A stretch of DNA of 29,338 bases, taken from positions 1-29,338 of the forward strand of contig CAJLYQ010000019.1 of the NCBI GenBank assembly GCA_905210905.1, in the 5' to 3' direction. A program made the translations under genes and the position numbers. Within the stretch, counting starts at the first letter, position 1. Every line of letters starts with the position of its first letter. Under the pieces are notes generated by a model. It had not been told where the DNA came from, ran no database searches, and worked only from the letters and a program-made list of their open reading frames with translations. Shown piece by piece: positions 14,823 to 22,985 of the stretch. The DNA is from an uncultured Christensenella sp. GTDB lineage: Bacteria > Bacillota > Clostridia > Christensenellales > DTU072.

Positions 14823-15767
14823 ATGAACAAAATCACAATTATCGGAAGCGGCAGAGTAGGGTCTACGATAGCGTATTCGCTTACCTGCAGAGGAATGGCG
14901 TCGAAGATAGTAATCATCGACATCAACAACGAGCGCGCTTTGGGCGAAGCGATGGATATTCGTCAGGGACTTCCCTACGACGCGTCGTGTTCGATTTACG
15001 CCGGAAGTTACGCCGACGCGGTGGATTCGGACATAGTAATCATCACGAGCGGTATCGCGCGTCAACCCGGGCAGAGCAGGCTCGATCTTATCAACATCAA
15101 CATCGGAATACAAAAATCGATTATTCCGCAGATTACGGCTTACGCACCGAACGCGGTTTATATCATCGTATCCAACCCCGTAGACATACTTACTTATGCG
15201 TTTTGCAAACTTTCGGGCATACCCGAAAACAAGATTATCGGTTCGGGCACGATACTCGACACTTCGAGATTGAGAGCGAGAATAAGCGAGTATTGCAACG
15301 TCGATCCGGAAAACGTAAACGCGTACGTACTCGGCGAGCACGGCGATTCGGAGTTTATACCGTGGTCGGTCGCCAACGTTGCCGGAGTTCCGCTCGACGA
15401 ATACACGAGTTCTCTTATCGGTCGGAAGGGAATTGCCGCGCCGCTCGATAAGGAAGAGATCACGAGTTACGTCCGCGGTTCGGGTTCGAGAATCATTTCC
15501 CGTAAGGGCGCGACTTTCTATGCGGTTTCTTCCGCTGTTTGTTATATTTGCAAGGCGGTTTTGTCTGATTCCAACACGGTTATGCCGGTTTCTTCGATGA
15601 TGAACGGCGAGTACGGAATAAGCGACGTATGTCTTAGCGCGCTATGCGTAGTCGGCAAGAACGGAATTAACGGCAAACTCGGTATCAAACTTACCGACGA
15701 AGAGATTGCGAATTATCGCAACAGTGCGAAAGTGCTTAAAAAGGTTATCGCGCAGAGCGAGTTTTAA
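14823..15767 (+). CDS. mdh: LDH/MDH-superfamily dehydrogenase, predicted malate dehydrogenase
   Basis: NAD-dependent 2-hydroxyacid dehydrogenase of 314 aa. The Rossmann start is IIGSGRVGST (residues 6-15), and D33 points to NAD(H). Catalytic residues are in place: R86 in the active-site loop, D146 and R149 in ILDTSR, and H173 in GEHGDSE. The position that decides substrate is R80 (SGIARQPGQSR), aligning with Arg102 of malate dehydrogenases, where lactate dehydrogenases have Gln. The remainder (GEHGDSEF) looks LDH-like, so a pure similarity search may call it lactate dehydrogenase. ATG 14823 follows GAGAGG; a longer in-frame reading from 14625 runs through the previous gene and is rejected. 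Oxaloacetate reduction fits the neighbouring fumarase and PEP carboxykinase. Confidence 0.85.
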   Translation: MNKITIIGSGRVGSTIAYSLTCRGMASKIVIIDINNERALGEAMDIRQGLPYDASCSIYAGSYADAVDSDIVIITSGIARQPGQSRLDLININIGIQKSIIPQITAYAPNAVYIIVSNPVDILTYAFCKLSGIPENKIIGSGTILDTSRLRARISEYCNVDPENVNAYVLGEHGDSEFIPWSVANVAGVPLDEYTSSLIGRKGIAAPLDKEEITSYVRGSGSRIISRKGATFYAVSSAVCYICKAVLSDSNTVMPVSSMMNGEYGISDVCLSALCVVGKNGINGKLGIKLTDEEIANYRNSAKVLKKVIAQSEF

Positions 15768-15808
15768 CGAGCCGACGGGGAGTGGAAAATCTTCCCTCGA
15801 CTAAAAAA

Positions 15809-15883
15809 TTGACAAGCACCGAATATATAGTATAATAAATTATATAAACTATAAAAACCAAATAAATAAAAGCAAAATTTTGC
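15809..15883 (+). promoter_or_regulatory. Strong promoter of fumarase and a palindrome at its ribosome site
   Basis: TTGACA at 15809-15814 and TATAAT at 15831-15836 with a 16-bp spacer: a near-perfect sigma-A promoter for fumC and possibly all genes behind it. GCAAAATTTTGC (15872-15883), a perfect 12-bp palindrome, abuts the GGAGG ribosome site (15884-15888). It could modulate translation or bind a regulator. Confidence 0.8.
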
Positions 15884-15893
15884 GGAGGTTAAA

Positions 15894-17270
15894 ATGGAAT
15901 ATCGTATCGAAAAAGACACAATGGGCGAAGTTAAAGTCCCTGCCGACAAATACTGGGCGGCGCAAACCGAAAGAAGTTTCGAGAATTTCAAAATCGGCAA
16001 CGAGATTATGCCGAGAGAAATCACTCACGCGTTCGGAATCCTGAAAAAGGCAGCCGCTATCGCTAATTACAATCTTGGAAAACTTCCCGAAGAAAAACTC
16101 AACGCCATCACGGCGGCTTGCGACGAAGTTATTTCCGGCAAACTTAACGAGCATTTCCCGCTCGTCGTTTGGCAGACCGGCAGCGGAACGCAATCCAATA
16201 TGAACGCGAACGAAGTTATCGCCAACCGCGGCAACGAAATCGCCGGGAAGAAACTTCTTCACCCCAACGACGATATTAACAAGAGCCAAAGTTCGAACGA
16301 TACGTTCCCCACGGCTATGCACATCGCGGCGGTATGCGCTATCGAAGACCATCTTTTCCCCGCTATGGAAAAACTCATCGCTACCTTCAAAAGACTTGAA
16401 AAAGAAAACGAAGGTATCGTAAAGAGCGGCAGAACGCACCTTCAGGACGCGGTACCGATTGCTTTCTCGCAGGAAATCAGCGGTTGGAGAGCGATGGTAG
16501 AAAAGACCGAAGAACAAATCAGACTTACGCTCGGCGGACTTAAAGAACTCGCGCTCGGCGGAACTGCCGTAGGTACGGGACTTAACGCTCCTAAGGGATT
16601 TGACGAAGAAGTTGCAAAACAGGTAAGCGAAATCACCGGTAAAAACTTCGTTACTTCTGACAACAAGTATCACGCGCTTACTTCCAAAGACGCGTTGGTA
16701 TTCGCTCACGGCGCAATGAAAGCGCTCGCGTGCAACCTTATGAAAATCGCCAACGACATTCGTTGGCTCGCTTCCGGTCCTCGTGACGGTTTGGGAGAAA
16801 TCTTCATTCCCGAAAACGAACCCGGTTCTTCGATTATGCCCGGCAAAGTAAACCCGACTCAGTGCGAATCGATGACGATGGTAGCGGTTCAGGTTATGGC
16901 AAACGACGTAGCGGTATCTATGGGCGCGTCGCAAGGCAACTTCGAACTCAACGTATTTATGCCGGTAATCATCTACAACTTCCTGCAATCGGCTAAGATC
17001 CTTGCGGACGGCATTATCTCGTTCGAAACCCATTGCGTAACGGGTATCAAAGCGAACAAAGAAAAGATGGCGCACAATTTGCATAACTCGCTTATGCTCG
17101 TAACCGCGCTTAACCCCTATATCGGATACGAAAACGCTGCAAAAACCGCTAAAAAGGCGCACAAAGAAAACATTTCTTTGAAAGAAGCGTGCGTATCGCT
17201 CGGATTCCTTACCGCGGAAAAATTCGACGAAGTGTTCCATCCCGAACAGATGGCGTATCCCCACTGCTAA
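15894..17270 (+). CDS. fumC: Fumarate hydratase, class II
   Basis: Interconverts malate and fumarate without an Fe-S cluster. The 458-aa protein belongs to the fumarase/aspartase superfamily. GSGTQSNMNANEVI (residues 96-109) is the fumarase version (aspartases read GAGTSVNMN). H182 in SGRTHLQDAVP and the serine loop GSSIMPGKVNP (311-321) supply the catalytic residues. The C-terminal GYENAAKTAKKAHKE also fits FumC. The ribosome site GCGGAGGTT is strong. It has its own consensus promoter, between malate dehydrogenase and the Hdr genes, and in the reductive direction supplies fumarate to the reductase. Confidence 0.95.
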   Translation: MEYRIEKDTMGEVKVPADKYWAAQTERSFENFKIGNEIMPREITHAFGILKKAAAIANYNLGKLPEEKLNAITAACDEVISGKLNEHFPLVVWQTGSGTQSNMNANEVIANRGNEIAGKKLLHPNDDINKSQSSNDTFPTAMHIAAVCAIEDHLFPAMEKLIATFKRLEKENEGIVKSGRTHLQDAVPIAFSQEISGWRAMVEKTEEQIRLTLGGLKELALGGTAVGTGLNAPKGFDEEVAKQVSEITGKNFVTSDNKYHALTSKDALVFAHGAMKALACNLMKIANDIRWLASGPRDGLGEIFIPENEPGSSIMPGKVNPTQCESMTMVAVQVMANDVAVSMGASQGNFELNVFMPVIIYNFLQSAKILADGIISFETHCVTGIKANKEKMAHNLHNSLMLVTALNPYIGYENAAKTAKKAHKENISLKEACVSLGFLTAEKFDEVFHPEQMAYPHC

Positions 17271-17302
17271 TACGCAAGACGTTTTTAGGAAAGAACGATT
17301 GA

Positions 17303-17334
17303 TTTATCGGGCGACGGGTTCGTTGCCCGATAAA
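17303..17334 (+). other. Stem-loop between fumC and hdrB
   Basis: Fourteen bases on each side of a GGTT loop (17317-17320) pair with a single G-T wobble (17303-17316 against 17321-17334). A purine-rich stretch, not a T-run, follows, so it is unlikely to be an efficient intrinsic terminator. Processing or protection of the fumC message, or partial read-through into hdrB, are possible roles. Confidence 0.65.
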
Positions 17335-17366
17335 AGCGGAAAAAGAGATAAAAAAGGAAAAAATTG

Positions 17367-18146
17367 ATGAAAATTAGTTATTATCCCGGCTGTACTCTGA
17401 AGACCAAAGCGAAAGACCTCGATTTATACGCGCGTCTTTCGGCGGAAAAACTGGGTATAGAGATGGAAGAAATCGAAAACTGGACTTGTTGCGGAGCGGT
17501 GTATCCCACGGCGCGCGACGAGATAGCGACAAAGTTGTCGGCGGTCAGGGCGCTCGATTACGCTAAGAAAAACGGAGGGAAGTTGCTTACCCTCTGTTCT
17601 GCTTGTCATAACGTGATTAAGCGTGTGAACGACGATATGAAAAACGACGAAAACGTTGCGTTTAAGGCAAACAATTATCTTAAACTCGACGAAGAGTATC
17701 ATGGAGAAACCGAAGTAATACACTATCTCGAAATGCTCAGAGATATAGTAGGTTTTGACGAGATAGCAAAAAAAGTCGTTAATCCCGTTAAGAAAAAAAT
17801 CGGTGCGTACTACGGTTGCTTACTGCTCAGACCGAGCAACGTTATGGCGTTTGACAATCCCGAAAATCCCACGATTATCGAAGATTTTATCAAAGCAATC
17901 GGCGGAACGCCCGTTAAGTATCCTATGCGCAACGAGTGTTGCGGAGCGTACGTTTCTTTCGCAAGCGAAGAACTTCCGAAGAAGCGCAGCGACGCGATAA
18001 TAAAGAGCGCGTGCGATAACGGCGCGGAAGTCATCGTTACGGCTTGTCCGCTTTGCCTGTACAATCTGCAAAAGAATTCGGACGGAAAAGCGCAAATCGT
18101 TTATTTTACCGAACTTCTTGCGGAAGCGTTGGGGGTGAAAGAGTAA
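17367..18146 (+). CDS. hdrB: Heterodisulfide reductase subunit B (two non-cubane cluster sites)
   Basis: HdrB homologue of 259 aa with two complete CCG domains: C9, C41-C42, C77, C80 and C151, C191-C192, C227, C230. These are the ligands for the pair of non-cubane [4Fe-4S] clusters that reduce CoM-S-S-CoB in methanogens. A non-methanogen has no such heterodisulfide, so the true substrate or partner is unknown. Because all ten cysteines are kept, the clusters probably still form. ATG 17367 is preceded by AAGGA; a TTG one codon upstream is unlikely. Its stop overlaps the hdrC start, and the ten-gene run from here to the fumarate reductase flavoprotein has no gap over about 20 bp. Confidence 0.92.
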   Translation: MKISYYPGCTLKTKAKDLDLYARLSAEKLGIEMEEIENWTCCGAVYPTARDEIATKLSAVRALDYAKKNGGKLLTLCSACHNVIKRVNDDMKNDENVAFKANNYLKLDEEYHGETEVIHYLEMLRDIVGFDEIAKKVVNPVKKKIGAYYGCLLLRPSNVMAFDNPENPTIIEDFIKAIGGTPVKYPMRNECCGAYVSFASEELPKKRSDAIIKSACDNGAEVIVTACPLCLYNLQKNSDGKAQIVYFTELLAEALGVKE

Positions 18147-18532
18147 TGACTACGACCGAATATAAAGAAAATCTCGTACGTATGAGCGGTACGGACGTAA
18201 AAAAATGTATGAAATGCGGCAAATGTTCGGGTAGATGCCCGGCATTCCACGAAATGGATATCAAACCGCATCAGTTCGTAAACTATCTTGCGAGCGGAAA
18301 GATAAAAGAACTTCTCGAAAGCAAGGCGAGCCTTTACTGCCTTTCGTGTATGGCGTGCGTAGAACGTTGTCCGCGCGGAGTTGCGCCGCAAGGCGTAATC
18401 GAAGCGGTAAGAACGACGGTAGCGAGAATGCAGGGAAACAACGGTATCAAAGCCGAAGACATTCCGCCTATCGTGGACGAACTCATACCGCAGCAACTGC
18501 TCGTAAGCGCATACAGAAAATATAACAAATAG
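18146..18532 (+). CDS. hdrC: Heterodisulfide reductase subunit C
   Basis: Electron-wire protein of 128 aa with two [4Fe-4S] clusters: C21/C24/C27/C31 and C65/C68/C71/C75. It relays electrons from HdrA to HdrB. ATG 18146 overlaps the hdrB stop (TAATG); an upstream in-frame ATG at 18044 lies within hdrB and is rejected. No membrane segment is present, so this is the cytosolic HdrABC type and not membrane-bound HdrDE. Length and cysteine spacing are normal for the family. Confidence 0.92.
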   Translation: MTTTEYKENLVRMSGTDVKKCMKCGKCSGRCPAFHEMDIKPHQFVNYLASGKIKELLESKASLYCLSCMACVERCPRGVAPQGVIEAVRTTVARMQGNNGIKAEDIPPIVDELIPQQLLVSAYRKYNK

Positions 18533-18549
18533 ATAAAGAGAGAATTAAG

Positions 18550-20541
18550 ATGCAGAGAATAGGAGTATTTATTTGTTGGTGCGGCAGTAACATAGCCGCG
18601 ACGGTGGACGTCGAACGCGTGGCGCAGGCAATCAAAGCCGAGCCCGGCGTCGTTTATTCCGCCGATTATCAATATATGTGTTCGGAAAACGGTCAGCAAC
18701 TGATAAAGAACGCGATTAAGGAATACAACCTTACCGGCGTAGTTATCGGTTCCTGCTCGCCGAGAATGCACGAAGCGACGTTCAGAAAAACCGCCGAAAG
18801 CGCGGGACTTAACCCGTTTATGGTGGAAGTGGCGAACCTTCGCGAACAGTGTTCTTGGATACATAAAGACAAGGAAGAAGCGACGGAAAAAGCGCTCGTA
18901 CTCGTCCGCACGGCGATAGCGAAAGTCAGACTTAACGCTCCGCTTACGGCAGGCGAAAGCCCGGTAAAGAAACGCGCGCTGGTAATCGGCGGCGGTATTG
19001 CCGGCATTCAGGCGGCGCTTGACATTGCGGAAGCAGGATACCCGGTAGACATCGTGGAAAAGAACGCGACTATCGGCGGAAGAATGGCGCAACTGGACAA
19101 AACGTTCCCCACGCTCGACTGCTCGGCTTGTATCCTTACGCCGAAAATGGTCGATTGCGCGCAGAACGAAAAAATCGACATTCTGTCGTATTCCGAAGTG
19201 GAAGAAGTCAAAGGCTTCGTCGGCAACTTCACCGTTAAAATCAGAAAGAAAGCGCGTTTCGTCGACGAAACCAAATGTACCGGCTGTAAAGTCTGTATGG
19301 AAAAATGCCCGTCGAAGAAGGGACTTAACGAGTTCAATATGAATCTCAACAATCGCACGGCGATTTACATTCCCTTCGCTCAGGCTATCCCGAACGTGGC
19401 AGTTATAGATCCCGAACAGTGCATTAAACTCAAAACGGGCAAATGCGGACTTTGTTCTAAATTCTGCGGAGCGGGCGCGATAAACTACGAAATGAAAGAC
19501 GAGTTTATCGAAAGAGAATACGGCGCGATCGTAGTCGCTACCGGATTCCGTCCGATCAAATTAGACGCATTCAACGAGTACGGATACAGCGACAACAAAG
19601 ACGTCGTGACTTCTCTCGAACTCGAAAGACTGATGAACGCGGCAGGTCCGACGAACGGCGTTCTGCTCCGTCCGTCCGATCTTACTCACCCGAAGGTAAT
19701 CACCTTTATTCAGTGCGTGGGTTCTCGTGACGTGTCGGGTTGCGGCAAGCCGTACTGCTCGAAAATCTGCTGTATGTATACGGCTAAGCACGCTATGCTT
19801 ATCCGTGAAAAGTACCCTGATACCGAAGTTCACGTTTTCTACATAGACGTAAGAACGCCGGGTAAAAACTACGACGAGTTTTATCGTCGCGCGGTAGAAC
19901 AATACGACGTGGATTACATAAAAGGTATGGTCGGAAAGGTTTACAACGAAAACGGTAAACTTATGGTACAAGGCAGCGACCTTCTCACCAACGAACAAAT
20001 CGTTATTCCCAGCGACCTAGTCGTTCTTGCGACGGCTATCGAACCAGAACCGTCCGTTCGTAAGATAGCGACCCTTCTTACCGCGAGCATAGACACCAAC
20101 AATTTCCTTAACGAATCTCACCCGAAACTTCGTCCCGTGGAAAGCCCGACTGCCGGCGTGTTCCTTGCGGGCGTATGTCAGGGACCGAAAGACATTCCGG
20201 AAACCGTTTCTCAGGCGTCCGCGTGTGCGGCTAAGGTAATCGGACTTCTCGCAAAAGATCATCTGAAAACCAACCCATGCGTCGCTCACCCCGATGAGAA
20301 TATGTGTAACGGCTGTTCGCAGTGCGCCAACGTATGCGCGTACGGCGCAATCACTTATATAGATAAGGAATTCAGACTGGGCGGCGGAAAGACGGAAACG
20401 AGAAGAGTAGCGTCCGTAAATCCCGCGGTTTGCCAAGGTTGCGGAGCGTGTACGGTAACCTGTCCGTCCGGAGCGATGGACTTGTCCGGGTTCAGTTCGA
20501 ACCAGATTATGTCGGAGGTTGAAGCGATATGCAAGAGATAA
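18550..20541 (+). CDS. hdrA: Heterodisulfide reductase subunit A, FAD-containing bifurcation core
   Basis: Central flavoprotein of 663 aa where electron pairs are split. Domains in order: an N-terminal domain (about 1-135) with several cysteines; FAD binding GGGIAG (147-152) followed by LDCSAC (189-194); an inserted ferredoxin domain (C243/C246/C249/C253 and C291 to C306); CGKPYCSKICCM (398-409); and a C-terminal ferredoxin with C586/C589/C592/C596 and C628/C631/C634/C638. Nothing expected of a full-length archaeal-type HdrA is missing. It overlaps the flxD-like gene by 13 nt. In characterised systems HdrA takes electrons from MvhD/FlxD and passes one to ferredoxin and the other to HdrBC. Confidence 0.94.
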   Translation: MQRIGVFICWCGSNIAATVDVERVAQAIKAEPGVVYSADYQYMCSENGQQLIKNAIKEYNLTGVVIGSCSPRMHEATFRKTAESAGLNPFMVEVANLREQCSWIHKDKEEATEKALVLVRTAIAKVRLNAPLTAGESPVKKRALVIGGGIAGIQAALDIAEAGYPVDIVEKNATIGGRMAQLDKTFPTLDCSACILTPKMVDCAQNEKIDILSYSEVEEVKGFVGNFTVKIRKKARFVDETKCTGCKVCMEKCPSKKGLNEFNMNLNNRTAIYIPFAQAIPNVAVIDPEQCIKLKTGKCGLCSKFCGAGAINYEMKDEFIEREYGAIVVATGFRPIKLDAFNEYGYSDNKDVVTSLELERLMNAAGPTNGVLLRPSDLTHPKVITFIQCVGSRDVSGCGKPYCSKICCMYTAKHAMLIREKYPDTEVHVFYIDVRTPGKNYDEFYRRAVEQYDVDYIKGMVGKVYNENGKLMVQGSDLLTNEQIVIPSDLVVLATAIEPEPSVRKIATLLTASIDTNNFLNESHPKLRPVESPTAGVFLAGVCQGPKDIPETVSQASACAAKVIGLLAKDHLKTNPCVAHPDENMCNGCSQCANVCAYGAITYIDKEFRLGGGKTETRRVASVNPAVCQGCGACTVTCPSGAMDLSGFSSNQIMSEVEAICKR

Positions 20542-20978
20542 ACGAAAAGAAAGAATTTGTACCGAACATAGTCGCTTTTTGCTGCAACTGGTGTTCGTAC
20601 GCCGGAGCGGACCTTGCCGGTTCGGGAAGAATGTCGTATCCCGCCAACGTAAAAATCGTAAGAGTGCCGTGTTCGTGCAGAGTTAATCCGACGTTCGTAC
20701 TCAAAGCGTTTCAACGCGGAGCGGACGGCGTGATACTTTGCGGATGTCACCCGGGCGATTGCCACTACGTTACGGGCAACTATTATACGAGAAGAAGAAT
20801 GTCCCTTTTGTTCAGTTTTCTCGATTTTATGGGAATCGAAAAAGAAAGAACGAGAGTGGAATGGGTATCCGCGGCGGAAGGCGCAAAATTCTCCGCGGTT
20901 ATGAACGATTTCGTCCGTCAGATCACCGCTTTGGGCGAAAACAAGAGATTACAGGACCTGAGAGTAAAGGAGGACTAG
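20529..20978 (+). CDS. flxD: MvhD/FlxD-like [2Fe-2S] protein docking to HdrA
   Basis: Adapter of 149 aa (MvhD/FlxD family) that passes electrons from an upstream dehydrogenase to HdrA. Conserved cysteines: C18/C19/C22 (FCCNWC), C48 and C50 (PCSCR), and C71/C73/C78 (CGCHPGDCHY). GGAGG at 20514-20518 drives the start, and the gene begins inside hdrA. No [NiFe] hydrogenase genes are next to it, so MvhA/MvhG are not the electron source; the FlxA-like oxidoreductase three genes on is. Confidence 0.9.
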   Translation: MQEINEKKEFVPNIVAFCCNWCSYAGADLAGSGRMSYPANVKIVRVPCSCRVNPTFVLKAFQRGADGVILCGCHPGDCHYVTGNYYTRRRMSLLFSFLDFMGIEKERTRVEWVSAAEGAKFSAVMNDFVRQITALGENKRLQDLRVKED

Positions 20979-20982
20979 GAAG

Positions 20983-21966
20983 ATGAACGAACTTCAATCG
21001 GCTATGGTAAAAAGAGCCGCCGCCCTTCTCGAAAGCGGGGAAGTAAAAAGGGTGGTCGGCTGGAAGAAAGGCGAGTTTGCCTTTGACCCGTCGCCTGCTA
21101 CGTTCGAAACGGCGGAATCGCTCGGAGAATTCGTTTACAACGATTTTTGCGGAGCGAACCTTTCGAAATACCTTATCGAAATATCGAAAAAAGAGGGCAA
21201 AACCGCAATCTTTTTGAAACCGTGCGACAGTTACAGTTTTAACCAACTCGTTAAAGAACACAGAGTGGTCAGAGAAAAAGTACTGGTTATTGCAGTCGAA
21301 TGTCAGGGCAAACTCTCTCCGCGTAAACTCGAAGAAAAGGGTATTACCGGGATAAGAGAAGAGCGTTACGAAGGCAGCGAAGCGGCGTTTGACACGATTT
21401 ACGGCGAAAAGAAGATAAACAAAGGCGAAGTTTTGCTCGACAAATGCCTTACCTGCAAGAGCAAGAAGCACGCGGTAAGCGACGAAAGCATAATCTTCAA
21501 CGAGATGAAAGCCGGCGAATTCGACAGATTCTCTAAGGTAAGAGAACTGGAAAATATGACGGCGGACGAAAGATTCGAGTTCTGGCAGGGACAACTTTCG
21601 AAGTGCATAAGATGCAACGCTTGTCGTAACGTTTGTCCGGCTTGTTCGTGCATCAAGTGCGTGTTCGACAACCCGAAATCGGGCGTTGCCGGAAAAGCGA
21701 ACGCAGACAGTTTTGAAGAACAACTGTTCCATATAATAAGAGCGTTCCACGTGTCGGGAAGATGTACCGACTGCGGAGAATGTTCGAGAGTATGTCCGCA
21801 AGGGATACCGCTGCAACTTCTCAACAGGAAGTTTATAAAGGACATTAACGTTCTTTACGGCGAATATCAGGCGGGCGAAGTCGCGGAAGGCAAAACGCCG
21901 CTTACTTCGTACACCGAAGGCGACGTCGAACCGATCAACGCGATCGCGCAAACGGAGGGCAAATAA
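20983..21966 (+). CDS. flxC: Dicluster [4Fe-4S] protein of the Flx module (FlxC-like)
   Basis: Electron-transfer subunit of 327 aa. The N-terminal 150 residues resemble the F420H2-dehydrogenase/FdhB-type domain (FLKPCDSYSFNQLV, LVIAVECQGK). CLTC lies at 155-158, and two [4Fe-4S] motifs follow at C208/C211/C214/C218 and C261/C264/C267/C271, with extra cysteines in PACSCIKC. AAAGGAGG (20966-20973) precedes the ATG. Its stop overlaps the next start by one base. The FlxC name rests on position beside FlxD and HdrA and on resemblance; B and C could be swapped in a strict nomenclature. Confidence 0.8.
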   Translation: MNELQSAMVKRAAALLESGEVKRVVGWKKGEFAFDPSPATFETAESLGEFVYNDFCGANLSKYLIEISKKEGKTAIFLKPCDSYSFNQLVKEHRVVREKVLVIAVECQGKLSPRKLEEKGITGIREERYEGSEAAFDTIYGEKKINKGEVLLDKCLTCKSKKHAVSDESIIFNEMKAGEFDRFSKVRELENMTADERFEFWQGQLSKCIRCNACRNVCPACSCIKCVFDNPKSGVAGKANADSFEEQLFHIIRAFHVSGRCTDCGECSRVCPQGIPLQLLNRKFIKDINVLYGEYQAGEVAEGKTPLTSYTEGDVEPINAIAQTEGK

Positions 21967-22985
21967 TGAAAAAAATCAAGAGAGAAAATCTGAACGCGTT
22001 TTTTGCGGCGGTTTCGGAAAAAATGCCCCTTTATCTGCCCGTTAAAAACCACGGAGAAGTAAACTACGGCAAATACGAGTCCACGAGCGAAGTTATGCTC
22101 GACACGCTTAAGACCGTTAAATCTCCGAAAAACTACTTCTTCCCGCAGACCGAAGATATGATGAAGTTCAGGGTAGAAGGAAAGAAAATCGAAATTATCG
22201 ATATAAGAGAAGCGCAGGCGCCGTTCGTTCTGTTCGGCGTGAGAGCGTGCGACTACAAAGCGTTTTCCGTTTTGGACAACGTTTTTCTCCAAGACCCGGT
22301 AGACACCTACTATAAGGCGAGAAGGGAAGCGGCGATAATCTTCACGCTTGCCTGCGGCAAACCCGAAGAAAGTTGTTTCTGCTCTTCTTTCGGTATCGAC
22401 GCAAGCGATCCCAAAGGCGACGCGACCGTATGGCTGGACGAAAAATACGCTTACGTTAAAGCCAACACGGAAAAAGGCGAAAGCGTGCTTTCGTTATACG
22501 GCGAAGCGGCCGACGGCGGAGAAAAGGAAGTCGAAAAAATCAAAAAAGCGTCCAAAGAGATTACGGAAAAACTTCCGTTTGCTCATCTCGATTTAAGCGC
22601 GTTCAAACCCGAAAACCTTAACGAACTGTTCGAATCGGACAAATGGAACGAACTCTCCGAGGCGTGTTTGGGTTGCGGAACCTGCACGTTCGTATGCCCG
22701 ACCTGCCAATGTTTCGACATTCGCGATTTCAAGACAAACAAGGATATAATACGTTTCCGCTGCTGGGATTCGTGTATGTATTCGGACTTCACGCTTATGG
22801 CGGGCGGCAACTCGAGAAAAACTCAGATGCAGCGTTTCCGTCAGAGATTTATGCATAAACTCGTGTACTATCCGTCGCAGTACGGCACGTACTCGTGCGT
22901 AGGTTGCGGAAGGTGCGTAAACAAATGTCCGCAACATCTCAACATCGTTAAAGTTATCAAAAAATTAGGGGGACAAGACAAATGA
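21966..22985 (+). CDS. flxB: Dicluster [4Fe-4S] protein, sulfhydrogenase-beta/AsrA type (FlxB-like)
   Basis: Electron-transfer subunit of 339 aa in the AsrA/HyhB family. It shows FGVRACDYKAF (90-100), an N-terminal cysteine group C130/C137/C139 (LACGKPEESCFC), then two ferredoxin-like motifs C234/C237/C240/C244 and C311/C314/C317/C321, with RFRQRFMHKLVYYP between them, a stretch typical of the family. It overlaps its neighbours by 1 and 4 nt. AsrA/HyhB proteins always act with an AsrB/HyhG-type FAD subunit, which is the next gene, so both likely form the NAD(P)H-oxidising front end. Confidence 0.85.
   Translation: MKKIKRENLNAFFAAVSEKMPLYLPVKNHGEVNYGKYESTSEVMLDTLKTVKSPKNYFFPQTEDMMKFRVEGKKIEIIDIREAQAPFVLFGVRACDYKAFSVLDNVFLQDPVDTYYKARREAAIIFTLACGKPEESCFCSSFGIDASDPKGDATVWLDEKYAYVKANTEKGESVLSLYGEAADGGEKEVEKIKKASKEITEKLPFAHLDLSAFKPENLNELFESDKWNELSEACLGCGTCTFVCPTCQCFDIRDFKTNKDIIRFRCWDSCMYSDFTLMAGGNSRKTQMQRFRQRFMHKLVYYPSQYGTYSCVGCGRCVNKCPQHLNIVKVIKKLGGQDK

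Noticed and set aside
14823..15767. Call as L-lactate dehydrogenase
   Set aside because: Arg80 at the specificity position and the succinate-pathway neighbours favour malate dehydrogenase, although the overall look is LDH-like.
15849..17264. 471-aa open frame on the minus strand opposite fumC
   Set aside because: Shadow of fumC caused by codon bias; low-complexity Phe/Arg/Val-rich product without any family motif.
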